Origin: Oleispirillum naphthae
GTDB taxonomy: Bacteria; Pseudomonadota; Alphaproteobacteria; Rhodospirillales; Rhodospirillaceae
Reading direction: 5' to 3'
DNA: 64,000 nt
NCBI GenBank assembly: GCA_027864655.1
Contig: JAQAZG010000003.1
Span: 226,972-290,971, forward strand
Shown in pieces: positions 9,017 through 16,648 of this stretch; position 1 is the stretch's first letter; each line of letters starts with the position of its first letter. Below the pieces are notes generated by a model. The model was not told where the DNA came from and ran no database searches. It saw only the letters and a program-made list of their open reading frames with translations. Made by a program: the position numbers and the translations under genes.

Positions 9017-9731
9017 GACCTTGCCCCGAGAAGAGGAAACCGCCGCCGCCGAGGCCCTGCGCCTCGATGGCGTGGGCTTCGACGCCGCCACCGACGCCGG
9101 AGCCCTGACCATCCTGGACGATATAGGTCTCGCGATCAAACCCGGCGAGCGGGTGGCGGTGCTCGGGCCGTCCGGTTCCGGCAAATCCACGCTGATGATG
9201 CTGATGGCGGGGCTGGAGCGCCCGACCCGCGGGCGCGTCTGCGTCGGCGGCGAGAGCCTGGACGGCCTCTCCGAGGACGAAATGGCGGTGTTCCGCCGCG
9301 GCCGCGTCGGCATCGTCTTCCAGGCGTTCCACCTTATCCCGACGCTGTCCGCGCTCGACAACGTGGCGGTGCCGCTGGACCTTGCGGGCGTGGCGGATTC
9401 GCGCGCCCGTGCCGCGGAGGTGCTGGCGGCGGTGGGGCTGTCGCGCCGCCTCGGCCATCTGCCGTCGAAGCTTTCCGGCGGCGAGCAGCAGCGCGTCGCG
9501 CTGGCCCGCGCGCTGGCGCCGAGGCCCGGCCTGCTGCTCGCCGACGAACCCACCGGCAACCTCGACCACGACAGCGGCGAGGCGGTGGCGGAACTGATGC
9601 TCTCCGCCTGCGGCGCGGACGGGGCGACGCTGGTGCTGATCACCCACGACGAGGCCCTGGCGGCGCGCTGCGGCCGCATCGTGCGGCTGCGCGACGGCCG
9701 GGTGGAAAGCGACACGGGGCGCGCGGCGTGA
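9015..9731 (+). CDS. ybbA: ABC transporter ATP-binding protein, YbbA/LolD type
   Basis: The 238-residue ATPase contains Walker A GPSGSGKST (residues 51-59), the signature LSGGEQQRVALARAL starting at residue 153, and Walker B with LLLADEPTGNLD. This wording belongs to the MacB/LolD/FtsE group that powers FtsX-like permeases. With the next gene it forms a YbbAP-type system, related to exporters that extract or move lipid-linked or toxic compounds; the exact substrate is not established. I chose ATG 9015 (MTLPREEE) because the open frame upstream is antisense to tesA. The stop overlaps the permease GTG start (GTGA). Confidence 0.9.
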   Translation: MTLPREEETAAAEALRLDGVGFDAATDAGALTILDDIGLAIKPGERVAVLGPSGSGKSTLMMLMAGLERPTRGRVCVGGESLDGLSEDEMAVFRRGRVGIVFQAFHLIPTLSALDNVAVPLDLAGVADSRARAAEVLAAVGLSRRLGHLPSKLSGGEQQRVALARALAPRPGLLLADEPTGNLDHDSGEAVAELMLSACGADGATLVLITHDEALAARCGRIVRLRDGRVESDTGRAA

Positions 9732-12256
9732 GCGGCTTTCCCCTCTTCCGCCTCGCCTTGCGCGACTTGAAGGGCGGCTTCGCCAACGGCTTTTCCGGCT
9801 TCCGCGTGCTGCTCGCCGGGCTCGCCCTCGGCGTCGCCGCGGTGGCCGCCGCGGGGTCCGTGGTCTCCTCGGTGGAGGCGGGGCTGGCGCGCGACGCGCG
9901 TGTCCTCCTCGGCGGCGATGTCGAGGCCTCCCGCCTCTACCGCCCGCCGGATGCGGCGGAGCGCGCCGCGCTGGAGAGACTGGGCCGGGTTTCCGAAATC
10001 GCCGAGGCGCGGGTGATGGCGCGCCGCCCCGACGGCACCGGCCGCGCCCTGCTCACCGAGCTCAAGGCGGTGGACCGGGCCTATCCGCTGGCGGGGGCGC
10101 TGCGCCTCGACCCGCCGCTGCCGCCCGCCCGCGCGTTTGCGGCGGATGAGGGCGGCGAACCCGGCGTCGCGGTGGCGCAGGGGCTGCTCGCCCGCCTCGG
10201 CCTCGCGGTGGGGGATTCCGTGCGCATCGGCAATGCCGATTTCCGCATCCGCGCGCGCATTCTCGCGGAGCCGGATTCGGCGTCGCGGATGTTCAGCCTG
10301 GGGCCGCGGGCGATCACCGATTTCGCCGGGTTGCAGGCGACCGGCCTGGTGCAGCCGGGCAGCCTGATCACCTATGCCGCACGTCTTGCCGCGCCGGGCC
10401 TTGCCGCCGCGGCGGTGCAGGCGGCGCTGCCCGACCAGGCGTGGCGGGTGCGCGGCCTGGACAATGCCGCGCCGGGGACGCGGCGCTTCCTCGACACCAT
10501 CGCCCGCTTCCTCGCCTGGGCCGGGCTTTCCGCGCTGCTGGTCGGCGGCGTCGGCGTGGCGAGCGCGGTCTCCGCGGTGCTGGACGCGCGCCGCCCGGTG
10601 CTGGCGGTGCTGAAGTCCCAGGGCGCGACCAACCGCCAGATCGTCGCGTTGCACGCCATCGTCATCGGCGCGGTGGCGGCGGTGGGGATTCTTGCGGGCC
10701 TCGTCATCGGCGCGGCGGCGCCGTGGCCGGTGGCGGCGCTGATCGGCCAGGGCGGCATGCTGCCCGCCGCGCCGCTGCCCGCGCTCTACCCCCTGCCGCT
10801 CGCCCGCGCCGCCGCCTTCGGCGCGCTCACCGCCGCGCTGTTCGCCTGGCTGCCGCTCCTGCGCGCCCGCGAGGTGCCCGCCGCCGCGCTGTTCCAGGAT
10901 GTTTCCGGCGAGCGCGCCTCCCCGATCTCCCCCGCCGCGTGGGCGGTGCTGGCGGCGCTGCTCGCCGCACTGCTGGCGCTTGCCGCCGCCTCCGGCGACC
11001 GGCCGGAACTCGGCCTCGGCTTCGCCGCCGGGGCCGCCGCGGTGCTCGGCCTGCTGCGCCTCGCCGCCGCGGGCATCTCCGCCGCCGCGGCGCGCTGTCA
11101 TGGGGCCGCTACCGGCGTTCTGGGCCGCCTCGCGCTCGCCAACCTGGCGCGGCGGCGCGGGCCGCTCGCGCCGATGATGACCGCGCTCGGCCTCGGCGCG
11201 ACGGTGCTGGTGACGCTGACCCAGGTGCAGGGCAACGTCTCCGCCCAGGTCGGCAGCGAACGCGGCGACGACCGCCCGAGCTATTTCTTCATCGACATCC
11301 AGCCGGACCAGGCAAGCCGCTTCGCCGAGATCGTCGCCGCCATCCCCGGCGCGGCGATGGAGGACAGCGCGCCGATGGTGCGCGGCCGCGTCGTCGCCCT
11401 CAAGGGCCGCGCCGCGGACCCGAACGCGGTGGACCCGGCGGTGCGCTGGGTGCTCGCCGGGGACCGCGGCTTCACCGCCGCGGCCCGTCCGCCGCGCGGC
11501 GCGGACATCGTGGCCGGAAGCTGGTGGCAGGGCGCGCCCGGCAAGCCCCAGGTCTCGGTGGAGAAGGGCGTGGCGGACGGCCTCGGCCTTTCCATCGGCG
11601 ATAGCGTCACCGTCAATATCCTCGGGCGCGAGATCACCGCCACCGTCGCCAGCCTGCGCGCGGTGCGCTGGACCTCTCTGTCGATGAATTTCGCCTTCGT
11701 CTTCTCCCCCGGCGTGATCGACGCCGCGCCGCACACCCGCATCGCCACGGTCAAGGCGCCGCCGGAGGGCGAACTGCCGCTGGAGCGCGCCGTCGCCGCG
11801 GCGCTGCCCAACGTCTCGGCGATTCGCGTCGCCGACGTGCTGGAACGGGTGCAGGGCCTCTCCGACGTCGGCGCGCGCGCCGTGCTCGCGGTCACCGGCG
11901 TCACCGTGCTCGCCGGGCTGCTGGTGCTCGGCGGCGCGGTCTCCGCAGGCCTGCGCGAGCGCCTCGACCAGGCGGTGGTGCTCAAGGTGCTGGGGGCGCG
12001 GCGGCGCGAGCTGATGCGCGTCACCGCCTGGGAGTTCCTCGGCATCGGCGCGATCACCGGGGCCTTCGCCATCGCCGCGGGCAGCGCCGCCGCCTGGGCG
12101 GTGGTGCGCCTGGCGCTGCGCCTGGAATGGACCTTCCGCCCCGGCGCGGCCATCCTCGTCGCCGCGCTCGCCGCCGCCGCGGGCCTGGCCACCGGCGGGC
12201 TGATCGCCGGGCGGGTGCTGGCGGCGCGTCCGGCGCGGCGGTTGCGGCATTTGTGA
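9728..12256 (+). CDS. ybbP: ABC transporter permease, YbbP/FtsX family
   Basis: This 842-residue inner-membrane protein starts with GTG 9728, overlapping the ATPase stop. It has one N-terminal membrane helix (about 20-45), a large periplasmic domain, and a C-terminal core with further helices, arranged as two repeated FtsX-like modules (first near LLVGGVGVASAVSAVLDARR, second near VTVLAGLLVLGGAVSAGLRE). This size and duplicated layout match YbbP. It is coupled to the divergent tesA region, as in enterobacteria. The role is inferred to be ATP-driven extraction of hydrophobic molecules from the inner membrane rather than import. Confidence 0.88.
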   Translation: MSGFPLFRLALRDLKGGFANGFSGFRVLLAGLALGVAAVAAAGSVVSSVEAGLARDARVLLGGDVEASRLYRPPDAAERAALERLGRVSEIAEARVMARRPDGTGRALLTELKAVDRAYPLAGALRLDPPLPPARAFAADEGGEPGVAVAQGLLARLGLAVGDSVRIGNADFRIRARILAEPDSASRMFSLGPRAITDFAGLQATGLVQPGSLITYAARLAAPGLAAAAVQAALPDQAWRVRGLDNAAPGTRRFLDTIARFLAWAGLSALLVGGVGVASAVSAVLDARRPVLAVLKSQGATNRQIVALHAIVIGAVAAVGILAGLVIGAAAPWPVAALIGQGGMLPAAPLPALYPLPLARAAAFGALTAALFAWLPLLRAREVPAAALFQDVSGERASPISPAAWAVLAALLAALLALAAASGDRPELGLGFAAGAAAVLGLLRLAAAGISAAAARCHGAATGVLGRLALANLARRRGPLAPMMTALGLGATVLVTLTQVQGNVSAQVGSERGDDRPSYFFIDIQPDQASRFAEIVAAIPGAAMEDSAPMVRGRVVALKGRAADPNAVDPAVRWVLAGDRGFTAAARPPRGADIVAGSWWQGAPGKPQVSVEKGVADGLGLSIGDSVTVNILGREITATVASLRAVRWTSLSMNFAFVFSPGVIDAAPHTRIATVKAPPEGELPLERAVAAALPNVSAIRVADVLERVQGLSDVGARAVLAVTGVTVLAGLLVLGGAVSAGLRERLDQAVVLKVLGARRRELMRVTAWEFLGIGAITGAFAIAAGSAAAWAVVRLALRLEWTFRPGAAILVAALAAAAGLATGGLIAGRVLAARPARRLRHL

Positions 12257-12367
12257 ATCCCGCGGTTGCGTTCGGTTTTGCGCGTGGCATACTTGCGCGG
12301 TCCGAGGCGTCACCACATGTTTTGCCCATGGTGGGCGTGGACCGCCCCTTTGCACGAGAGGACGACG

Positions 12368-13117
12368 ATGACGATGTATACCGACCCGCGTTCTGCGACG
12401 ATGGGCCGTAGTGCGGCTGCGGAAGCCGTCGATCAGGGCCTGCGCAGCTATATGCTGAAGGTCTACAACTACATGGCCTCCGCCCTGGCCGTCACCGGCC
12501 TGGTCGCCTGGGTTGTCGCGCACACCCCGGCGCTGCTCAACATGCTGTACACGGTGACCCCGCGCGGCGTCCAGCCGAGCATGCTCGGCTACGTCGTGAT
12601 GTTCGCGCCTCTGGGCCTGGTGTTCTTCCTCGGCATGAAGATCCAGACGATGCCGGTGCGCACCGCACAGACGGTGTTCTGGGTTTACGCCGGTCTGGTC
12701 GGCGCGTCGCTCGCCTATATCTTCCTGCTCTATACCGGCGCCTCGATCACCCGGGTGTTCTTCATCACCGGCGCGGCGTTCGCGGGGTTGAGCCTCTACG
12801 GCTACACCACCAAACGCAACCTCACCGGCATGGGCTCGTTCCTGATCATGGGCCTGATCGGCGGCCTGGTCGCCATGGTGGTCAACATGTTCCTGCACAG
12901 CACGGCGCTGGACCTCGCGCTCTCCGCGATGTTCCTGCTGATCTTCGCCGGGCTGACCGCCTACGATACGCAGAAGATCAAGTCGATGTACTTCATGGCC
13001 GGCCACGACGCCGCGATCGCCGAAAAAACCGCGATCATGGGCGCGCTGTCGCTCTACCTCGACTTCATCAACATGTTCCTCATCATGCTGCGCTTCATGG
13101 GCAACCGGAACCAGTAA
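12368..13117 (+). CDS. Bax inhibitor-1/YccA family membrane protein
   Basis: The 249-residue protein has seven hydrophobic segments. The C-terminal stretch AYDTQKIKSMYF followed by SLYLDFINMFLIMLRFMGNR is the family hallmark. BI-1 homologues are calcium-leak channels or modulators of the FtsH protease; the bacterial role differs between species. I start at ATG 12368 (MTMYTDPR), with GAGAGGA just upstream; ATG 12374 is also possible, and the open frame further upstream lacks protein-like content. A clear terminator follows. Confidence 0.9.
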   Translation: MTMYTDPRSATMGRSAAAEAVDQGLRSYMLKVYNYMASALAVTGLVAWVVAHTPALLNMLYTVTPRGVQPSMLGYVVMFAPLGLVFFLGMKIQTMPVRTAQTVFWVYAGLVGASLAYIFLLYTGASITRVFFITGAAFAGLSLYGYTTKRNLTGMGSFLIMGLIGGLVAMVVNMFLHSTALDLALSAMFLLIFAGLTAYDTQKIKSMYFMAGHDAAIAEKTAIMGALSLYLDFINMFLIMLRFMGNRNQ

Positions 13118-13140
13118 GCCCAAGGGCTGAGGACAACGGA

Positions 13141-13170
13141 AAAAGGGCCGGTCGCCAGACCGGCCCTTTT
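13141..13170 (+). terminator. Rho-independent terminator after the BI-1 gene
   Basis: AAAAGGGCCGGTC and GACCGGCCCTTTT form a 13-bp stem around GCCA. The A and T tracts flank the GC stem on both sides, so it can work on either strand. Confidence 0.88.
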
Positions 13171-13191
13171 CGATTCGGGGGAAAGGAAAAA

Positions 13192-13349
13192 CACGCGGGC
13201 TCCGCCCGCACCCGCAAGGGGACTCGGACCCCTCGACCTCCTAACTTTTGGTTTTTGCGCGCAGCGCCATAGAGCCGTCACGCGGCGAAAAACCAGTTGT
13301 GGGGTGCGCGAGGGGACCGAGTCCCCTCGCAAAGGTTTGGTTTTTTAAA
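13192..13349 (+). repeat. Composite palindromic intergenic repeat, copy R2
   Basis: It lies between the BI-1 gene and cobK (convergent). It contains the core ACTTTTGGTTTTTGCGCG-CAGCGCCATA, the GCGGCGAAAAACCAGTTGTG arm, and a hairpin GAGGGGACCGAGTCCCCTC. The distal end GCAAAGGTTTGGTTTTTTAA contains, read on the minus strand, the TAA stop of cobK (13345-13347). Confidence 0.82.
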
Positions 13350-14103
13350 TCAGCCTCTTCCCCCGCAGCCAGGCGAGCGCGTCTTCCGCCTGTGCGGTAT
13401 CGCCGGGTTCGGCGGCGGGGCGGCGGATCATCAGCACCGGGATGCCGAGGCCGCGCGCGGCGGCGAGTTTGCCGTAGGTGGCGTTTCCGCCCGCGTGTTT
13501 GGTCACCAGCACGTCGATGGCGTAGTCGCTCATCAGGGCGCGTTCGGCCTCTTCGGCGAAGGGGCCGCGCGCGGCGAGGGTGCGGTGCGGGCCGTCGAGC
13601 AGCGGTTTTTCCGGCGGATCGACGACGCGCACCAGGCACCAGGTATCCGCCAGGTTGCGGAAGGGTTGGAGTTCGGTGACGCCGACGGTGAGGAAGGCGC
13701 GGCGGCCGAGGGCGGGGAGGCGTTGCGCGGCGTCTTGCGTGGAGTCCGCCTCGACCCAGCGGTCGGCGGGGTGGCGCGGCCATTCCGGGCGGCGGACCTG
13801 GAGGCGGGGGACGCCTGCGGCGTCGCAGGCGGCGCGCGCGTTGGCGGAGATCTGCGCGGCGAAGGGGTGGGTGGCGTCGATCACCGCCTTGATGCGGTTT
13901 TCGGTGAGGAAGGCGCGCAGGCCCTCGGCCCCGCCGAAGCCGCCGATGCGCACCTCGCCCGGCGGCATCTGCGGCGATTTGACCCGTCCGGCGAGGGAGG
14001 TGAGGGGGCGGCAGGTCCCGGTGGCGACGAGGCTTGCGGCGATTGCCGCGGCGTCGGCGGTGCCGCCGAGGATGAGAATGCGCGGCGGCTCACGGTCCGG
14101 CAT
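13345..14103 (-). CDS. cobK: Precorrin-6A reductase (CobK/CbiJ)
   Basis: The 252-residue enzyme reduces (cobalt-)precorrin-6A with NADPH in corrin-ring synthesis. The N-terminal ILILGGTADAAAIAASLV is the nucleotide-binding start, followed by family-typical pieces such as RIGGFGGAEGLRAFL, VIDATHPFAAQIS and a central VTKHAGGNATYGKL. Its start overlaps the end of cbiD by 14 bases, so the two are co-translated. Its stop codon is the first part of repeat R2. Confidence 0.93.
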   Translation of the reverse strand: MPDREPPRILILGGTADAAAIAASLVATGTCRPLTSLAGRVKSPQMPPGEVRIGGFGGAEGLRAFLTENRIKAVIDATHPFAAQISANARAACDAAGVPRLQVRRPEWPRHPADRWVEADSTQDAAQRLPALGRRAFLTVGVTELQPFRNLADTWCLVRVVDPPEKPLLDGPHRTLAARGPFAEEAERALMSDYAIDVLVTKHAGGNATYGKLAAARGLGIPVLMIRRPAAEPGDTAQAEDALAWLRGKRLI

Positions 14104-15172
14104 GGCCCACCACCTCGCCCGAGCGGTCCACGATCAGCACGTCCACGGCGGTTTGCGGTTTGAGGATTTGGCGCGCCACGGCGAGGCAGCGCGCCGCCAC
14201 CGCGTCGGCGAGCGGCAGATTGGCGGCGTCGGCGAGTTCCAGCACCTGCATCGCGGTGTTGGCGGCGCGCGCCGCGGCGACCACGGCGGGCGCGCCGCCG
14301 AGGCGTTCCACCTGCGCCGCCAGCGCGGCGAAATCGACGCGGGAAGCGCCGGAGTGGACGTTGAGGTGGCCCTCCGCCAGTTTGGCGAACTTGGCGAAGC
14401 CGCCCGCGAGGGTGAGGCGCGGCAGCGGGTGGGCGCGCAGGTATTTGAGCAGGCCGCCGACGAAGTCGCCCATGTCGATGAGGGCGACCTCCGGCAGGCC
14501 GTAGAAGCGCTGCGCCGCGCGTTCGGAGGCATAGCCGGTGGACCCGGCGATATGGGTGAGGCCGTTGGCCGCCGCCACCTGCACCGCGCGGTGCACGGTT
14601 TGCACCCAGGCCTCGCAGGAGAACGGCACGACCACGCCGGTGGTGCCGAGCACCGAGAGGCCGCCGGTAATTCCGAGGCGGGGGTTGAGGGTCTGCTCGG
14701 CGAGTTTTTCCCCGCCGGGGATGGAGACGGTGACGGTGACGTCGCGCGGGCCGCCGGTTTCGTCCATGGCGCGCAGGACCGCCGCGGCGATGATGCGGCG
14801 CGGCCCGGGGTTGATCGCCGCCTCGCCCACCGGCACCGGAATCCCCGGCAGGGTGACGGTGCCGACGCCCGCGCCGCCGGTGACGGCGATGCCGCTGCCC
14901 GGTTCTCCCGGCGCGACCGTGGCCAGGACCTCCGCGCCGTGGGTGACGTCCGGGTCGTCGCCCGCATCCTTGACCACGCCCGCGGTCGCCGCGCCCGCGG
15001 CGAGGCTCTTCGTCGCCAGGGCGAAGACGGGGCGCTCGCCGCGCGGCAGGACGATCTCCACCGCATCGGGGAAGACGCCGGTGGCGAGCGCGCGGTAGGC
15101 CGCCGCCGCCGCCGCCGCCGCGCAGGCGCCGGTGGTCCAGCCGTGTCTCAGGGGCTTGCCGGTTTCCGGCAT
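14090..15172 (-). CDS. cbiD: Cobalt-precorrin-5B (C1)-methyltransferase CbiD
   Basis: This 360-residue protein shows the CbiD pattern: LRHGWTTGACAAAAAAAAYR at the start, GAGVGTVTLPGIPVPVGEAA with NPGPRR, and LGTTGVVVPFSCEAW. CbiD carries out C1 methylation and belongs to the oxygen-independent, cobalt-early pathway; it replaces CobF of the aerobic route. This is one of three signs, with CbiG and CbiX, that the organism uses the anaerobic-type corrin pathway. It is first in a two-gene minus-strand operon with cobK and is divergent from cobA. Confidence 0.95.
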   Translation of the reverse strand: MPETGKPLRHGWTTGACAAAAAAAAYRALATGVFPDAVEIVLPRGERPVFALATKSLAAGAATAGVVKDAGDDPDVTHGAEVLATVAPGEPGSGIAVTGGAGVGTVTLPGIPVPVGEAAINPGPRRIIAAAVLRAMDETGGPRDVTVTVSIPGGEKLAEQTLNPRLGITGGLSVLGTTGVVVPFSCEAWVQTVHRAVQVAAANGLTHIAGSTGYASERAAQRFYGLPEVALIDMGDFVGGLLKYLRAHPLPRLTLAGGFAKFAKLAEGHLNVHSGASRVDFAALAAQVERLGGAPAVVAAARAANTAMQVLELADAANLPLADAVAARCLAVARQILKPQTAVDVLIVDRSGEVVGHAGP

Positions 15173-15267
15173 CGGGCATCCTCTCGCCTCGGGAACCTGT
15201 GAAAAGTGTCATACAGGCTGAATGGCCGCTTGTCATCGCCGCGCCGCTTGGGCATATATCCCCGACC

Positions 15268-16095
15268 ATGATGAAACGCTACGACGCATACACGGTGGAG
15301 CTGGAGCCCGGCTGGGTCTGGCTGGTGGGCGCCGGGCCGGGCGACCCCGGCCTGCTGACCCTGCACGCGCTCTCCGCCCTGGAGCAGGCCGACGTGGTGG
15401 TCCACGACGCCCTGGTGGACGAACGCATCCTCGGCATGGTCCGCCCGGGGGTGGAACTGGTCAACGTCGGCAAGCGCGGCTGGAAGTGCAGCCCGAAGCA
15501 GAGCGACATCTGCGAGCTTCTGGTCGAGCAGGCGCAGCTCGGCAAGCGGGTGGTGCGGCTGAAGGGCGGCGACCCCTTCGTCTTCGGCCGCGGCGGCGAG
15601 GAGACCCACGCCCTGGTGGCGGCGGAGATTCCCTTCCGCATCGTGCCGGGCATCACCGCGGGCATCGGCGGCCTGGCCTATGCGGGGATTCCGCTGACGA
15701 CGCGCGACACCAACGACGCCGTGGTGTTCGTCACCGGCCACGACGAGAGCGGCGGCATGTCGCGCCGCGTGCGCTGGGAGGACCTGGCGCGCACCGTGCC
15801 GGTGATCGTCATCTACATGCCGATGAAGTCGCTGAAGCGCATCGCCGAGCGGATGATCGCGGGCGGGCGCGACCCGGACGAGCACTGCGCCATCGTTTCC
15901 CACGCCAGCACGCCGCGCCAGCGGGTGCTGATTTCCACCCTCGCGCGCTGCGCCGCCGATGCGGCGGCGAGCGATCTGCCCAACCCGGCGCTGTTCGTTC
16001 TCGGGCCGGTGGTGGACTTCCGCGTCTGGGTCAACTGGTTCCCCGGCAACCGTTCGCCGCGGCTTGCGCCGCTCAGCCCCGCCGCCGGGGAATAA
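15268..16095 (+). CDS. cobA: Uroporphyrinogen-III C-methyltransferase
   Basis: The 275-residue SAM-dependent enzyme makes precorrin-2, the branch point to cobalamin and siroheme. Signature pieces are VWLVGAGPGDPGLLTLHA, VRLKGGDPFVFGRGGEE and the PGITAGIGGLAYAGIPLT loop. There is no CysG-type oxidase/ferrochelatase domain, so it is the single-function form. The start is ATG 15268 or 15271 (MMKRYDAY); the open frame further upstream is not family-like. It is divergent from cbiD and convergent with the DUF1636 gene, with an 8-bp gap between stops. Confidence 0.93.
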   Translation: MMKRYDAYTVELEPGWVWLVGAGPGDPGLLTLHALSALEQADVVVHDALVDERILGMVRPGVELVNVGKRGWKCSPKQSDICELLVEQAQLGKRVVRLKGGDPFVFGRGGEETHALVAAEIPFRIVPGITAGIGGLAYAGIPLTTRDTNDAVVFVTGHDESGGMSRRVRWEDLARTVPVIVIYMPMKSLKRIAERMIAGGRDPDEHCAIVSHASTPRQRVLISTLARCAADAAASDLPNPALFVLGPVVDFRVWVNWFPGNRSPRLAPLSPAAGE

Positions 16096-16103
16096 CCCCT
16101 TTC

Positions 16104-16520
16104 TCACGCGCAATCGGCGTCGCCGCCCGCGGCGGCGGGGTCGGCGTCGCCCTGCACCGGGTGCAGGCGCGCCACCAGACCCGCGGCCATTTCCGGCGGG
16201 CGGTCGTCGTAGGGGACGTTGCCCTGCGGGTCGGCGCGGTACTTCTCGGCGAACTCCAGCAGGCTGGGCACCGAGAAGCGCGGGTTGAGGTTGCCGAACA
16301 CCCAGGAGATCTTGCCCGGCGCGCGGAAGGCGACGATGCAGGCGGTGCCGCAGGCGCCCATGCAGCGTGTCGGCTCCACCGCGAATTCGTCCTTGTGGGG
16401 CCACTTCTCGAATTTTTTGAGCAGATTCTCGTAAAGCTGCGTGCCGCCGCGCTTGCCGTCTTTCTCTTCCGCGGTCTTGGTGAAGTTGCAGCGGATGCAG
16501 ACTTGTATGGTATGTGTCAT
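16104..16520 (-). CDS. DUF1636 putative metal-binding (ferredoxin-like) protein
   Basis: The 138-residue cytoplasmic protein carries Cys8-x2-Cys11 and Cys53-x3-Cys57-x3-Cys61 within RCMGACGTACIVAF, a pattern close to thioredoxin-like [2Fe-2S] ferredoxins. DUF1636 genes are often seen beside cobalamin genes in alphaproteobacteria, and the position between cobA and other cob genes agrees. A redox or metal-handling role in corrin synthesis is plausible but unproven. Its start (16520) faces the histidine kinase gene on the other strand. Confidence 0.78.
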   Translation of the reverse strand: MTHTIQVCIRCNFTKTAEEKDGKRGGTQLYENLLKKFEKWPHKDEFAVEPTRCMGACGTACIVAFRAPGKISWVFGNLNPRFSVPSLLEFAEKYRADPQGNVPYDDRPPEMAAGLVARLHPVQGDADPAAAGGDADCA

Positions 16521-16648
16521 GGTTGAGCGACTCCCCTGACGGCGGCGGCGCGCCGCGTCAGGGACAAGATGGGACGAAGCGCAGCCGCGATCAACCGCCG
16601 TTTTGCCGGTCCCGCCGCGCCGTTCGTGGTTTTTTCGAAGCCGTCGTG

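Noticed and set aside
8381..13123. Very long open frame on the minus strand opposite ybbA, ybbP and the BI-1 gene
   Set aside because: Only its left end (8381-9016) is a real gene, tesA. The rest is antisense to well-supported genes and rich in Arg, Gly, His and Asp without domains, as expected from GC-rich codon bias.
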